Source: Blastomussa wellsi (Eukaryota; Cnidaria; Anthozoa; Scleractinia; Plerogyridae). Taken from it: DNA of 64,000 bases. Within the stretch, counting starts at the first letter, position 1; every line of letters begins with the position of its first letter. Below the pieces are notes generated by a model. The model had not been told where the DNA came from and did no database searches. It saw only the letters and a program-made list of their open reading frames with translations. The translations under genes and the position numbers were made by a program. The stretch lies in contig OX393569.1 in NCBI GenBank assembly GCA_947652115.1, forward strand, positions 3,946,791-4,010,790, read 5' to 3'. Shown here piece by piece: positions 1 to 12,600 of the stretch.

Positions 1-184
1 AAAAATCCAAAATTAAAATACAGAAGATGTAAGATTGTATATAGAGTAATCATTAAGTAAGTAACTTTTGCATGCTTTTATTTGTGAGCTCACTTGTAGA
101 CCTGCATCTCATCAAGGAATTTCTTGAGGGGTTTCCATACATTCTTTACCAAATTAGTCACTTTTACCATTAGGGCTTGCACGA

Positions 185-300
185 AGTGTACGTCTTAGAG
201 AGGTGTCCAGTGTATAGAGAGTTGAGGCACAGTACATTCATTGAGAAACGGCTCGCAGGGACGAACAATTGACCGTCTTAGAGGTGTAGGACATCATACC
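185..300. repeat. dispersed CTTAGAGAGGTGTCC repeat fragment
   Basis: It contains GTCTTAGAGAGGTGTCCAGT and, about 70 bp later, GACCGTCTTAGAGGTGTAGG. The same word family recurs at 49730-49905 (GACGGACACCTCT, GTGTTCATCTTAGAG). It looks like pieces of a widespread invertebrate repeat; no coding content is seen. Confidence 0.45.
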
Positions 301-729
301 ACGACACTTCCTTTTTTGTGATTATTTCCTTGTAATTTGAAAACCTGGCTTTGTACTAGCATTGTAAGAAGAAGATAGACGATGATCGCTTGTTCCTAAA
401 AAGCGTTCTAAGTAATTAATGTTATGTCAGTTGGCTACTTTTCGTTTTAATGGTAATAAAAATAGATTATTTTACTCATTCCTGTGTGATGTTACAATTA
501 TAGTAGCCCCCCCCCCCCTGCAGCCTTTCTTTGGTGTGTCAAGCAGCCCAACCAAGTTTTGTGCGACAAGGGATTGGGTACCGGTGTTAATCGTAAAATA
601 GGTACGCAGCGCGTACATGTACAAAAGGCAGTGGTTGTGCACTGGACTCCGGATCTACGATGGTCTTGTATCCCATCTAGGGGAGAGGAGAACAACACTT
701 TTATCTGCTTCATACTTCAGAAACCGGAG

Positions 730-759
730 TTAACCCTTTAAGCCCCAAGGGGTCTCCCT

Positions 760-806
<47 letters not shown>

Positions 807-830
807 CACTCTTGGGGAGTAAAGGGTTAA
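730..830. repeat. 101-bp palindrome-ended MITE, copy 1
   Basis: It begins TTAACCCTTTA and ends TAAAGGGTTAA, so it has 11-bp perfect terminal inverted repeats, with the inner part GACGAGTAAAATCGTCTGGC. A nearly identical copy lies 13 bp downstream. Confidence 0.8.
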
Positions 831-843
831 GGGAGATAGTTTT

Positions 844-873
844 TTAACCCTTTAAGCCCCAAGGGGTCTCCCT

Positions 874-920
<47 letters not shown>

Positions 921-944
921 CACTCTTGGGGAGTAAAGGGTTAA
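844..944. repeat. 101-bp palindrome-ended MITE, copy 2
   Basis: Essentially identical to the copy at 730-830, in the same orientation, separated by GGGAGATAGTTTT. The near-identity suggests a recent tandem duplication or two recent insertions. Confidence 0.8.
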
Positions 945-1425
945 GCGCCTGGGCTATGAGCCAATTGGGTTTAAGAGGTTTTACTTTATATATTTTATGG
1001 CGGGGAATAGAATACTATTAGAGATGTTCCATTTCACGCCAATTCACATAGTTGTCACGTGCGAACCCTCGCGCTTGCCTGTATTAGCCAATGAAGTTGT
1101 CTTGATGGCTGTCAAACAAGTCTAATTGCGTGATCGTCCCACGTAAGGAGAGTACGTAAACTTGCGTTGAAAAGTTAAGCATTTTTCAACCTAACATGTT
1201 CCCGTTTGGAAAAAGTGTTTCTACTTTATAAGAGCAGCTCGTTTATATAGGCCAGTTCATGGCTTTAGAAATGGCTTGGACAACAACGTTTGATTGTTCT
1301 AACCGGTTGTTCTTTACCAAGTGCATAATTCCAGTCAGTGTCTTAAGAAATGGCTGGGACCACAAGATTTGAGTTTATATCCGGTAGCTCGATATATCAT
1401 AGCTCCGGTTACTGGTTTAATTATA

Positions 1426-1680
1426 TAGCTACATCAAAATCCATTATTGTCAACAGATGCGTTTTTTATTAATTTTTGCCAACTGTCCAAATTTAAAATA
1501 AAGTGGACAGTTTTTGCTCAAACTGTCCAATTTAAGAAAAATCTGGATACCTTCCATAACCCAATCAGTTGTCAAGAAAAACTAGTTTGGAGGGCGAAAC
1601 ATTTGGGCCGAGTACAATTTGGCAGTTCGAGGAATGTTTTGAATCCAATTATTTCCAAATTGGACAGTCCGATTACATAT
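1426..1680 (+). repeat. dispersed repeat with ACTGTCCAA words, copy 1
   Basis: About 180 bp from 1426 match 56318-56500 with few changes (AGCTACATCAAAATCCATTA at the start, GGAGGGCGAAACATTTG at the end). Inside, AACTGTCCAATTT and AATTGGACAG alternate as inverted words. A 131-codon open frame crosses it, but the frame holds only because the repeat is open; no protein family is recognised. Confidence 0.65.
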
Positions 1681-1949
1681 ACATATCCGAGTTCCTACGT
1701 CAATGTCCTTGTAAGAAATTGTCGGGTCCACGCTTTTTGTTTGTTTTATCCGGATGCTCGTTGTGTGCGAGTTCCGTTTGCTCGTAATATACGTGCTCTG
1801 GTTGATTGGTTGTTGCGTCAGAGTTCCTTTACTACCAAGTGAAGAAATACATTCTCGGTGTTTAGAAATGGCTAGAACGACAGGGTTTGAACATGCGATA
1901 GCTTCAGTGATAATTTCAGAGCTTCAGTTGCTCGTTAAACCAGGTCTAT

Positions 1950-4900
1950 AAGTCGCATTTTCGAATTCAACACTTTCTCTGTCGCTGAATTGGCAATTTG
2001 TATTCAGCTTTTAAGATTTATTTCATCTTCGCGGGAAAAAAGACCACATGCCAATGTTTTAGTTCATCGTATTTCTCTCGGCTGGAGTTCAGAAAAACGT
2101 TTTACGGTTGAAAAAAAAAAAATCGACGCGAATTTGTGTATATGGGCAAAATTTCAAGGAAGATCAATTTAGTAGTGGTGACAGAGAATAATTAATTATT
2201 GTCAAAACACTTCAGTGCCAGGTGTTTTTACACTGCAGTTCTAGTTTGTTTTGATAATAGAAGAGCATTCGGAAAAGGAAAAATAAAAAAAAAGACAACA
2301 ACGAAAGACGGAAAATTTACTTCCTTGAAGTTGAAAACTCTACACCGGAATGGATTTTACAGATTTGCCAACAAGACTTCATTTATATTCCGGACGAAGT
2401 TTAACTAATTGCTATTTTGCTTCTAAGCTGTATAAACAAACAGCAACACAATCGTTTCAGTTTCTTAATTCTGGGAGATACAGAGATCAACATCATAGGT
2501 AAGAAAGTCATTTTCAAATTTACTTCGTTTACGGTAAAGGTTGGATCGACAAAAGCAGAGAAACGACATCTACACACACGTTTGTCTTCAAAGTGTCGCC
2601 TGATTTGCGTTTTTGTGTACGTGTGCCGTCTGATCTTCGTCTTCCTTGTAAACTCGTCATCGGGAGCAGGTTTTGCTTGTCAATCCAGCCTCAATTTATG
2701 TTATGCAAATTTTGGTCGGTATTTATCATTTCTCTTTCGGGAAATGTCACCTTTTTGGCATAGATTAGCAGAAACATAGGGGCTTTTAACCGGATGTTAG
2801 CGGGAAAAACATTCGTTCCATTGCGCGGAAGCCATTCTAAAGCCAGAATCCCATTCTGGAACCTTGTCGGCTTAGTAATTTGACCAAGTAACCATTATTT
2901 CCAGCGAAGCTTTGGCTCGGGTAAATCGTGGTTAAGACTATTTTCTTTGACGCAGCCATAAAATGGTCAACTGTAGTCACCGGAAGAAAAATTCGATCTA
3001 ACATGCTCCGTCTCTATTCATTCATTTATCAGATTTCTGCTCTTCAGCTACTTTATAGCCTTGCTGTGTTGCGGAAATTTAAACAACCAACAGATACAGG
3101 AACGCTTGTGTATTTTAACTCTGGGTGATGAGTTGGAAGGTGCGTAGATTGGTGTTGCGTTTTCTCTTAGCAACATAATTTTATTGTGCCTTATTATGCC
3201 TATATAGATAGATATTATATAGATCTTATTCTCAGTTGGTTTTTATTCAGCAACTTTCTGATACTTCGCCTAACACATTTTCACCAGGGAGGCGAAATTG
3301 TATAAATATTTTCTTCAAAATTCAGTACCTTGGGAAATGGAAAATATTGTTTACCTTCCACGAAGTGAAATTAAAGTGGCAAGCTGTGCTATTGACCCAT
3401 GTCGAAGAAGGAACATGTGTTGGTGAGCTTTTTTTCTTCAGCCAAAGAGGGCGCCCCGTGTTGGTCAGTATGTCTTTGGTATCACGCAACGTTAACAAGA
3501 TATTTTCTGTAGGAGATTAGAGTCTTGCATTCATGTTGATGACATTTTTGGCGGACGTGAGATCTGTTAGAGATAGTTGAACCCGATAAATGTGGAACCT
3601 TATTTAATTTATTACACGGAGAAAAAGAAAATTGCTATAAATTGCTATAATTTATCTGCTGTACATTGTATTAATGCAGAAGACCAATTCTGAAACCTGC
3701 ATGCTAAGATTAAGCCATTTTCCGAACAAATTTCCACGAATATTCTGCAAATTGAATCTATTTTCCGGTATAAACATCTGTCAGGTTTTTTTCTTCTATA
3801 ATGCAAATAGATGTGTTTCAATATTCGAGTTCTCTAAGATAGTCAATAACTTTTCTATCGAATCAAAGAAGCCCTATTTTTGCTTTCGAGTGTATAACGA
3901 CGAAACCTTTGCTTTTAATAAACCAACTTTGTCTTAACTTATGATTGCGTTAAATTATTCGAGGCGATGCAAGGCAATAACCAACCACTTCAAAAATAAA
4001 TAAAATGTAGATACTGCTTTAAGCTAACTATATTTTCACTTTTCCGAAGGTGACGTCGTTTCATACTGCAAAAGGGGGAAATTTCGTTTAAAACGAAAGG
4101 TGTATTGACAAAGTCAAAATTGTCGATGAAGTCATTCTTTTCTGGCACGAAGGGTTAAAGCTTCGAGGATTTTAGCTATTTGTCCGAACTATCACACGAA
4201 AGCTGCTAAAAATTGCATTTCAATATCATGTCAGATGATTTGCACCACAAAAACTGAAACTTGAATTTTATGTCAAAACGTAATTTTTAAATGTCGCAAG
4301 TTGTGTAAATGAAAATTGCTTTGGTAAATATTTCGATAACTTGTCTCTATTTGTGACATGCGAATAGATTGGAAAGATGTAATTTATATAAAACAATTCA
4401 TATAGAGATTGAAAAGTTGATCGGCCATTCTGAGTTTTTTTGGCCTACTAGATACTCTTTCGAACATTATTAAATAGCCCAGACTCGATATATCAAAGTA
4501 TGACATGGCTCGTTGGCTTTACGAAGAGACTTGTTACGAAGAAACAAACCCAAAGATAGAAGTTTCATTATCATGTTAGCACTTGGTATGTCGAACGTGG
4601 ACATCTCGAGTTGAGTTACGGTTCCCGCAATCAGATGTCTTGTTTTGGGGGACACCTAGGTACTGCTCATTACGTAATGCCTCACTGTTCTATGAAGTCT
4701 TTATTCCACGGGTGATGTGATGTGACAAGCCTTATCAAGCCTAGGGTACAGACCTAATGTAGGGAAACAATCAATTTCCTTCGTGGTAATAAATATTTTG
4801 AAGGACCTCCCATCGTCTTTAAAAGACGCGACTGTGTCTGCACTTCCAAGACCGATAAAACATTATTTACTGTCTGGACGAAAAACTAAGAAGTCTTACT

Positions 4901-5430
4901 TAATTTTTACCAGCTAAAAAGGCCCTTCTTCTTCTTCTGTTTTTGTTTTCTTAACATTTAAGCTTGCCTGCTTTATTGTATCAATTTAGAACGTAAGTTA
5001 CATGTAACACGAAAACGTACCTGTTAACTCCAAGCTCAATGTTTCAGATAATTGTGGGGTGTATGGAAAATATGTTGTAGAAAATAATCAGTTATTATTA
5101 TTATTATTGTGAGGTAAGGGTGACGGGAAGCGATTGATGTTTTCGATAGCACAGCATAAGCTGCTGGTTGGATAACAGTTTACAGTGCGGACGCTCAAAC
5201 CGTGAACACTTAACATGTATTTTTACATTTTAATGAATATCCAATGAGAGCTCTTGATATTAGATAAAAGGATTAGTGTTTTCAGCGCTTAAGAAAGCTA
5301 ATTCTTCGGTTTATATGTATGGCTAACATTGTACCAAAAAAGTCAAGTGTACCGAAAAACGTGAAGTGTAACACGGAGCTTGTAGCTCTAAGAAAGACTA
5401 TCGTGCTTTACCGTAAAATGAAAGTCTGTG
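1950..5430. other. unassigned stretch
   Basis: A+T-rich DNA with only short chance reading frames, no splice-supported exon and no recognised RNA gene. A TTA microsatellite lies near 5093-5107. Several GTAAG donors exist, and an untranslated or first coding exon of the RGS gene could be here, but none joins exon A in phase convincingly. Confidence 0.4.
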
Positions 5431-5435
5431 TTAGA

Positions 5436-5600
5436 GCCTAGTGGCCCATCAGGCCGGGGCTTATGCCGGTTAGCATGAAGCGACAGAGAGTATTTCTACT
5501 CCCCCCTGGATGGGAGGCTGGTCCATGGCAGTATTATTTCGCCGGTATCCATTTATACACCTGGGGTGAAGAACAGCACTATGATCCTAGAAGTCGTGTG
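5436..5600. repeat. dispersed repeat fragment with SINE-like tail
   Basis: AGTGGCCCATCAGGCCGGGG at 5440 recurs as AGTGGCCCATGAGGCCAGAG at 52009. The later part, ATCCATTTATACACCTGGGG near 5547, matches the tail of the tRNA-derived SINE at 62273. The 67-codon frame here is repeat-derived. Confidence 0.5.
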
Positions 5601-5703
5601 ACTATACAGGATACTAAAATAGTCAGCGACGAAATAGAAAAGGGGGCAAAAAAACGAAGTACCTAAATTAAATTATTTACAACATATAAATGTTTACATT
5701 GCA

Positions 5704-6149
5704 TTACAATATTGTCTGATGGTTGGAATTGGGAAGGTCATTCCAAAGGGGGATAACAAGTGGGAAAAAGGAAAACTTGGTGCGAGCAAAGATATTTCTG
5801 AACTTATATGAGGATGGTTTGAGCGATTGCTTCCATGAGCTAAGATGACAGATGCTGGAAACAGCTTCATACATTATGGTAGCGGCGCTTAGATGTCGAC
5901 GGACTTCAAGAGTGTCCCAGCCCAGCGAGTGTTGCATAGAAGTTACGCTGGAAAACTGTGACTAATCAGAACAGACAAATCTTGTAGCGCAGCGTTGGAC
6001 AGCCCCCAACGCTTTTTGTGTTGTTTTTCAAAAGGACTCCAGGCAGCTGACGCATATTCTACATGAGGTCTCACAGGAATATTTCCCAGGTGCTTTAGTA
6101 ATCTTCGGAAGAGGTTTGCCCTTTCACACAGGTTCTTCAGTAAGCACAT
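5704..6149 (-). pseudogene. non-LTR retrotransposon reverse-transcriptase C-terminal fragment, broken
   Basis: Two consecutive minus frames together resemble the end of a CR1/jockey-type LINE polymerase: IPVRPHVEYASAAWSPFEKQ at 6087-6028, then LGWDTLEVRRHLSAATIMYE at 5925-5866, and FFPLVIPLWNDLPNS near 5750. The frame changes between them, and everything upstream of the thumb/C-terminal region is missing, so this is a dead 5'-truncated copy. No poly(A) tail or target duplication was identified. Confidence 0.75.
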
Positions 6150-6449
6150 GCAAGTTGAAGTAATTCCTTAGGTTTGCATTGCACTTCCAGATCAGTGCCC
6201 GCGCGCGCGTTGAAACATGGCGGATTTTTCGTTATGTCTATAGCCTTCCAGAGAAGTAAATCATCTTTTTCTAATAAACGAGTACAGTGACCAATCAGCT
6301 TTTTCTCTTGTTTTGTATTGGGCGATAACTTTCTTCCTGTAAAATAACTATAGACCAATTCCCAGTGTAGGACTGAGAAGAAACAATGGTCGGAAACGTA
6401 CATTTTGCGAGCAATCGTGAATAAAGTCATTGCGATATCATGGGGAATT

Positions 6450-9200
6450 ACTGCGTATGAACGAGGTGCTGTCGCTCCTAAACGAGCATGGGGACCCCCA
6501 TTTTATTTCAATAACACGACCCTCCGATCATAATTAGCCCCCTCCCCCCCCCCCCCACACACACGCACATGATAAACTGAATGGCTTGAACCTGGCACGT
6601 TTTGTGCCTTGACATAAAGCTTACGGAGCAAAAGGACAAACCTATTTCGCTCTGTACATTCAGTTTAGTTTCTGTTGTCTTTCACCTATCAGCGGAACGC
6701 GCTAAATATTACGCAAATGTAATCCAGGCGAAATCTTGTCGACAGCTGCGTAAACGTGTTACTGCTGCCTATTTTCACTGTCTTTCATTCTTTATATGAT
6801 CAGGCTGAAGCTGATGGCGCCGTGATTTGACCCAAACACAGTTATCTTTTTAGATAACAGTGAGATATTCCCAATGATGAATGATTCTTTTCCTTTGACA
6901 ACATAATTTTCATCAGAAAAAGCTCTGAAGCATCGTTTGTTTGTCCCACTAATCAAATCCCCTTTTGTCTAAAATAAAACAACCATGTAATTTTCCTGAA
7001 CATGTGATTGGTTCGCGCGCTGATTGTGTCACGAGCTATCAATTTCTGTTCACACGCCAGTGTTCACAAAACGATCGACATGGAGATACGAACATTTATG
7101 GCGAGCTGACATCGTTGCTATACCGACCCAAACCAGATCGCCCGTAAACGAAGAAGGAAAAGCGAAGAAAAGGTCGTTTATCCCAGGTAAAGAACCTGAT
7201 TTTTGTTTTTCTATTTTGTCGCTTTTTATTTATGATCGTATTTTTATGCAAAACTGGCGAGGAAATTGTCACAACCGACCATTACACAGCGTTCAACTTG
7301 TCCCCATTTTTTTAAAAGTAGGTTCGTACTGTTATGTAAGAAAAAAGCGAAAATTTGAAAATGGATTTATTTGAAAAATAATTACAACTTAAACAGAGCA
7401 ACACCACAAAGTTTATTTTAAAAATCTCTCGTTGCTGTATACAAAGTACAAAAGCGCCTTTAGTACACATTGTCAAATAAATATAAACAGCGAAGAAAAA
7501 TTATCTGAGATTTGCGTCAAATTTTTAAACAGAGCTTCTGGTTTTGTCGATGATTTACACCAAACTTTCTACTAGTTGACGCTGTAAAGGCCCCAAGATA
7601 GGCTTGTCTTTCCTTGATAGAAAATCATTAAATCGCTAGATTTGTGCGCTTCTTTCATGTTGAAGATTACAAGAATAAGCCATCGAGATTAAATAAATCT
7701 TTTCCCAAATCCCTTTCCGATAACGAAGTTTTTATTTAGCCTTTGTTTCTGAGGGAATAGCTTTTACTTTCTGTAAGTTTCTCTATTTTTACTGTTATTG
7801 TTAGCACGTTGAAAAATATTATTTTAATTTCAGTTTTGTTTTGCTGGAATGATGTTTGTGGTTGAGATATCTTCTAGATAATCGTTTTCTACTAGCGCGC
7901 CTCGGCCGCAACATGCCTCACGCAGATGTTTTGCATCCAAAGCAACTTTTCACTAACGCGACTTGTGCATGAATAAAATACATCAGCTAAAAGCAAAAGA
8001 CAAATAGAAACTAGTTATCCCTTATTACTGAAGAGCCGCACATTTGCTTTGATTCTTTCTGCAAGCTTGTTTGGAAAAGCCGCCGTTCTTTTTTTTTCCT
8101 GTAATGCATTCATCGAAAGGGTGGGAATCCATCCTGACGTTTCTTGTTGCCTCAATTAATGTCAATTGCTTCTTCTTGCGATAAAGGAATGAGATTATTC
8201 AACAGTAGGTTGAAAATCTCAAACATTTATAAATACAACGTATAAGGCTAAGCCAGACTGTACATTAATAAAGTTTTGTTTCGAAATTGTACAGTTCTTT
8301 TGTTATATCATAGTTCATTCTACCACCTGGAAATTTTTGTCTGTTTTTCGGTTTAGCTGTATTGTATTAACTGTATATTATTGTATTACACTTACTGTAC
8401 CATGGAATATCTTATTAATTGTATAGTCCGGAATTCGTTTCTTCTAAAACGTTCCATTCTCAATTCCCTTAGACCTTTTTCACTAGCGGATAAGCACTGT
8501 CCGTTCTTCTTGTGCTTTTGTCGCCTTATGTCGCCGGTGATTCCTAGTGAGAATAACACAAGAAAAACAAGTGTGTTTGTTTTTCTTATGCTCGTGCTTA
8601 TGTCGTTATGCTTATGCTTGTATGCTAGTGAAAACCAGCCTAAAACCACTGCTTTGGCAAGCTTTTAATATGCGTTGAAACACGTTATATTATTATTCAT
8701 GTTACTGTGTTTGAACACTTACCTTTATAAAAAGCAAATAATTGGTCGAAGGGGCAATCGACTTTGGTAAACAGTACAGGTTAAACTGAAACCGACCTAA
8801 AATTAATTTTCTTTGCTTATCCTGCAATTGAAGGATGAATTATATTGATTTAACTGGTAGAAAATTTCTTAAGATTGCTTTGGATTTAGATGCATGATTT
8901 TATTTTGAGGGCGTAGCCTCTTCCGGGAGTTTGGTCAGTTGATAAGCAACGCGAAGAACGGCGAGCGAAAGCTGGGGACCAAAAGGCGAGGGTTATATTC
9001 CTGCATCATGTCCCTGCAACATGCCCCGTCGTGTGTTAGCAGGCAGGTTCATATGACGGGATTCATTCCTTAATTGTCTATTTCTACGAGCCTCTAGTCG
9101 TGAATGTTAACTTGCTTTGTCTTTTCGCTGGGTTTTATCTGTCATTGCATTTCAAAGTGATCCTTAATCAGAATTGCGAATCTCAGTCGGGAAAAGTAAT
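6450..9200. other. unassigned stretch
   Basis: No exon with homology is seen. Around 6990-7186 there are CCAAT-type motifs (GATTGGTTCGCGCGCTGATTG) and a good donor after TTTATCCCAG at 7186, so an untranslated first exon of the RGS gene is possible; its frames do not join exon A in phase. There are poly-C and CA runs at 6541-6570. Confidence 0.35.
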
Positions 9201-9202
9201 GC

Positions 9203-9335
9203 GCGGCAAGCAGCGTAACGGATAAGATATAACTTGTGACAAGCTCGGGAAAGTGTAACGTAAATTGTAACGCGCCGCGTAGCGTAACTTGTAACTTGTG
9301 AGAAACGCGGGAAAGCGTAGCGTTCGAGAAATGCG
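9203..9335. repeat. short tandem duplication, about 65-72 bp unit
   Basis: GCGTAAC..TAACTTGTGACAAGCTCGGGAAAG is followed by GCGTAACTTGTAACTTGTGAGAAACGCGGGAAAG. Two diverged copies lie just upstream of RGS exon A. Confidence 0.5.
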
Positions 9336-9532
9336 AAAACATGCATCAATACAAGAAAACGTTAGAACCACCTTATACAGCACAATAAACAGAATTACAT
9401 TAAAGTACTGTTTAGTAGCTTTTACTTGAGCCATTTCATTGGTAACATTAGGGTTTCAACTTTATTCGCGAGACTGAACACGTATGTTGGCAAAAGAGGA
9501 TTTGTCCGACACCGCGATTTTCTTTTTTACAG

Positions 9533-9613
9533 AGTGAATCAGTTCATAGCAAAAAGCCGGACTCGTCATGGTATTACGATTTCAGTGAGCCGATTGAAAA
9601 CGACAGGACTAGG
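9533..9613 (+). CDS. RGS-RZ gene, exon A (N-terminal region)
   Basis: A T-rich tract and acceptor TTTTTTACAG precede 9533, and the strong donor GTGAGT follows 9613. The exon is 81 nt, phase 0 at both ends, and open in the frame SESVHSKKPDSSWYYDF. It has no homology signal of its own; it is supported by splice signals, frame and joining to exon B without a stop. It has no Met, so translation must begin further upstream. Confidence 0.6.
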
Positions 9614-12600
9614 GTGAGTAATCACCCCTCCCCTGTAAGTAATCCAGGAAACTTGACATTACCTCGAGCTCTATATAAGTATACAAAAATCACGGTTAAT
9701 CAGTTGAGTTGGGATTGGGGGACTCTGGGCGGAATTGACAGGGTCCGCGATTTTTGTTCAGTGATGTTGTTTCGCAACGTGACGTGTCCACTGAACACGA
9801 AATGGCAAAAAGACAACTGCATCCGGTGAAAAAACACTATCAGCTTGAGATAAACATTGAGAGATTTTAACTTCATCAAGTCTCCTTTTTGTAGATAATT
9901 TTTGTTTAGTAACCCTTGTAGCATTAATTTTAATCGAGGGAGCACCTCAATAAGTCGTTTAATGGCACATAATTGTTCTTTTGCTTTTCTTTAGAGCACC
10001 AATACACAACTGGAAATTTATCTGACAGAGACTAACATCAAGAAAGCCACGCTCGAGTTCGAGGAAGTGACGCGCGCGCGTGAGCCGATATTCTCCAGGC
10101 GAAAAGATCACTACTGCTGTCTTTGTTGGTGTTTCTGTTGCTCGTGTGATTGGTACTGGTAAATAGAACTCTTTGCCTTTAGTAAAAGATGTTAATTTCT
10201 TAAGATGAAGACGACTAAGAGGACGTGATTTCTTTTAAAGGAGTACGTCATGGTTCGTGCATTTTGAAAAATTGAGCCTAAATTTTTCAAAATCGTCATT
10301 TGTAATCCGTGTCAATGTTCTCCATCCGTAACCATCCTTGTTCCTTTTCGGTTTTATATCACCTCTTTGGTGTTTTTCTTCCTTAGTAAACTTTTAGTTT
10401 TAGGTTTCCAACGTTTTAAGGGTAATTTGGTTCCTCGCAAAAAATAACTTCAAATGTCGTGGCGTAGCTCCTTTAAAAGAGCTTATGGCTTAGTAACCAA
10501 CCTCGTTCCCAGGGCCTTTTCCCTGCCAAGGTAGGAAAACACCGGAAAGAGGCAACAACAAACTGAGAAAAAACAAGGATGGCTTCGAATGAGCAAGATT
10601 GAGAAGGATTGGAATTGACGAGCTTGAAAATTTTAGGATAAACATTTCAGGATGTGCATGTGTCCCGGGAGGGGAGGGGAGTACTCCCTTGTGTGAGCTA
10701 TACGGGGACGTGCCGCTGGATAGGGTACGGTTTTTGACCCCTCTGTCCTGAACAGGGTATATAATTTCAAACGATTCTGTTCTAAATAGGGTATCGAGTC
10801 GTCCTAGACACTCTCCTAAACAGGGTATGTGTTTGGCGTTATTTTTGAGTTTGAGCAAAGGGACCGCCGAAAACTGCGGAATTGGAAAGGTCACGTTCAT
10901 AATTCTAACTCCCTCCCAAGTGCGGAAGTCAATAGGCCATATTCGTTTTCTCGCTCGGTATTGGACTTGAACTATCTTTTACGTCACGATATTTTGAGTA
11001 ATTTTTTGCAACGAACCAAATTACCCTCGAAGCGTAGGAAACCTAAAACTAATAGTTTAAAAAGGAAGAAAAACGCCAAAGAGGTGATACTAAACCAAAA
11101 AGGAACAAGGATGGTTGAGAATGGAGAAGATTTAGACGGATTGCAAACCGTGACGTAGCTTCTTTAAGCATAGTTTTGTCCATGCGTTTCAAAGTTCAGA
11201 TGTTTTATCTATCTACATTTTGACTTTGCGCGCGGCGACAGGAATTCGGCACTTTGCTTGCTTTCTCCCTAAAGCACGTGATGTGGCAGCGCGGGGGGCA
11301 GGCTGGTTCAAAGTGCGGAACTTGATAAGGCACGGGCTTTGTTGCATTTTATTTGAACTGGCTCTGTTCCTGGTTACATTTAGAATTGCTACACCGTGCT
11401 GACGAGTTCCAACAAGAATGAAACAGCTGTCCACGGTTGCAACCCTGCTTTATCGGTTTCTATCGAGTTGTTGTCTCGCATAGTCAACTTTTTCACGTAG
11501 TATCACCGTTGCAGTGATTTGATTGCGTTATAAAAATAGAGTTTAGTTCCCAAAGGAGAGAAAGTCTATCGTTCTAGGCCGCTAACATGGCCGCCGTGAC
11601 GTCACGTGAAAACGATCCATAGCTTTATGTCATTTGCATTTGAAAAGATTCCCGTATTAGCCTCCATTGCAAGCTAGTTCCAGTCCTATACCAAGAATAC
11701 GCCAATTGTGTGAAAATAGAACAATAAATATACAGACGTAACTCTGCAATAAATTGCACTGACCCGTTGCAAAATTGTTCCAAAAATACTCCCCCGGTGT
11801 CTATATTTTTGTGAGAAGGCGTTAAATTATCTTCGAGTAAATACGGTATGATGTCACTTGATGAATTTTCGGTTTTCATTGTAAAAAAGTGTTATATCGT
11901 ATACAAATATGTTGATTACATTCAGTGCTGAATAGTTACATTCAAAAACAAAAGTCCATTCTTAATTTACCTGCAGGAGTTCTCTTGGTTGTAAAATTAA
12001 CAGTTTGGAATTTTAAGCCTTATAAATTTTTGACTGTTTTTTTTTTCGTGCTAATTGCCCATATCGCTATTTTTCTTCTAAGCGTTTATTAGGACGAAAA
12101 TAAAATATAATGCCAAGATAAAGTCTTAGACTATTTTCACGCGCGTTGAATGTTCAAAATCTCTGTAATTTATCCATATCTATCTCTATACTACAGATGG
12201 AAGTAAATCTGAAAAAGAGTCATCAATCTTAGTGAATCCTTAATGAATTGCCTGTCGTGTATCACATAGCAATTAACATAAGTCTCCCACTTTCAATGAT
12301 AAATGTAATATATGTATGAGTTTCGTTTCTGACTCTTCAATCTAAATACTTTTCATTCACTGCTTGCAGTCCTCGCGTAATCTCTGTACCAATAAAACGC
12401 ATGAAATCTACATAAATGTCTTTCTATTCTTAATTAAGAGGATTTTAAGGACTGTCAGATTAAACAGAATTTAAAACTCCGATCGATGAATACTAATCGC
12501 AGATTTTAACGCATCGTGGACACGATTTCACGGAAGATATTGCTACTGGTTGTATATTGCGTGTGAATAAAGATCATTTTAGCCCAAGCAACTACATAAA

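Noticed and set aside
7024..7186. coding first exon of the RGS gene at 7024-7186
   Set aside because: The donor is good, but the open frame ends in phase 1 while exon A needs phase 0; the phase-0 frame has a stop and no Met. It may still be untranslated.
8381..8668. paired plus and minus frames of 95 and 85 codons
   Set aside because: Overlapping antisense frames with no homology and no splice support; typical chance frames.
9426..9613. RGS first exon starting at ATG 9426
   Set aside because: Its frame would need a second-choice acceptor at 9996 to join exon B. The acceptor at 9532 with phase-0 exon 9533-9613 fits exon B directly.
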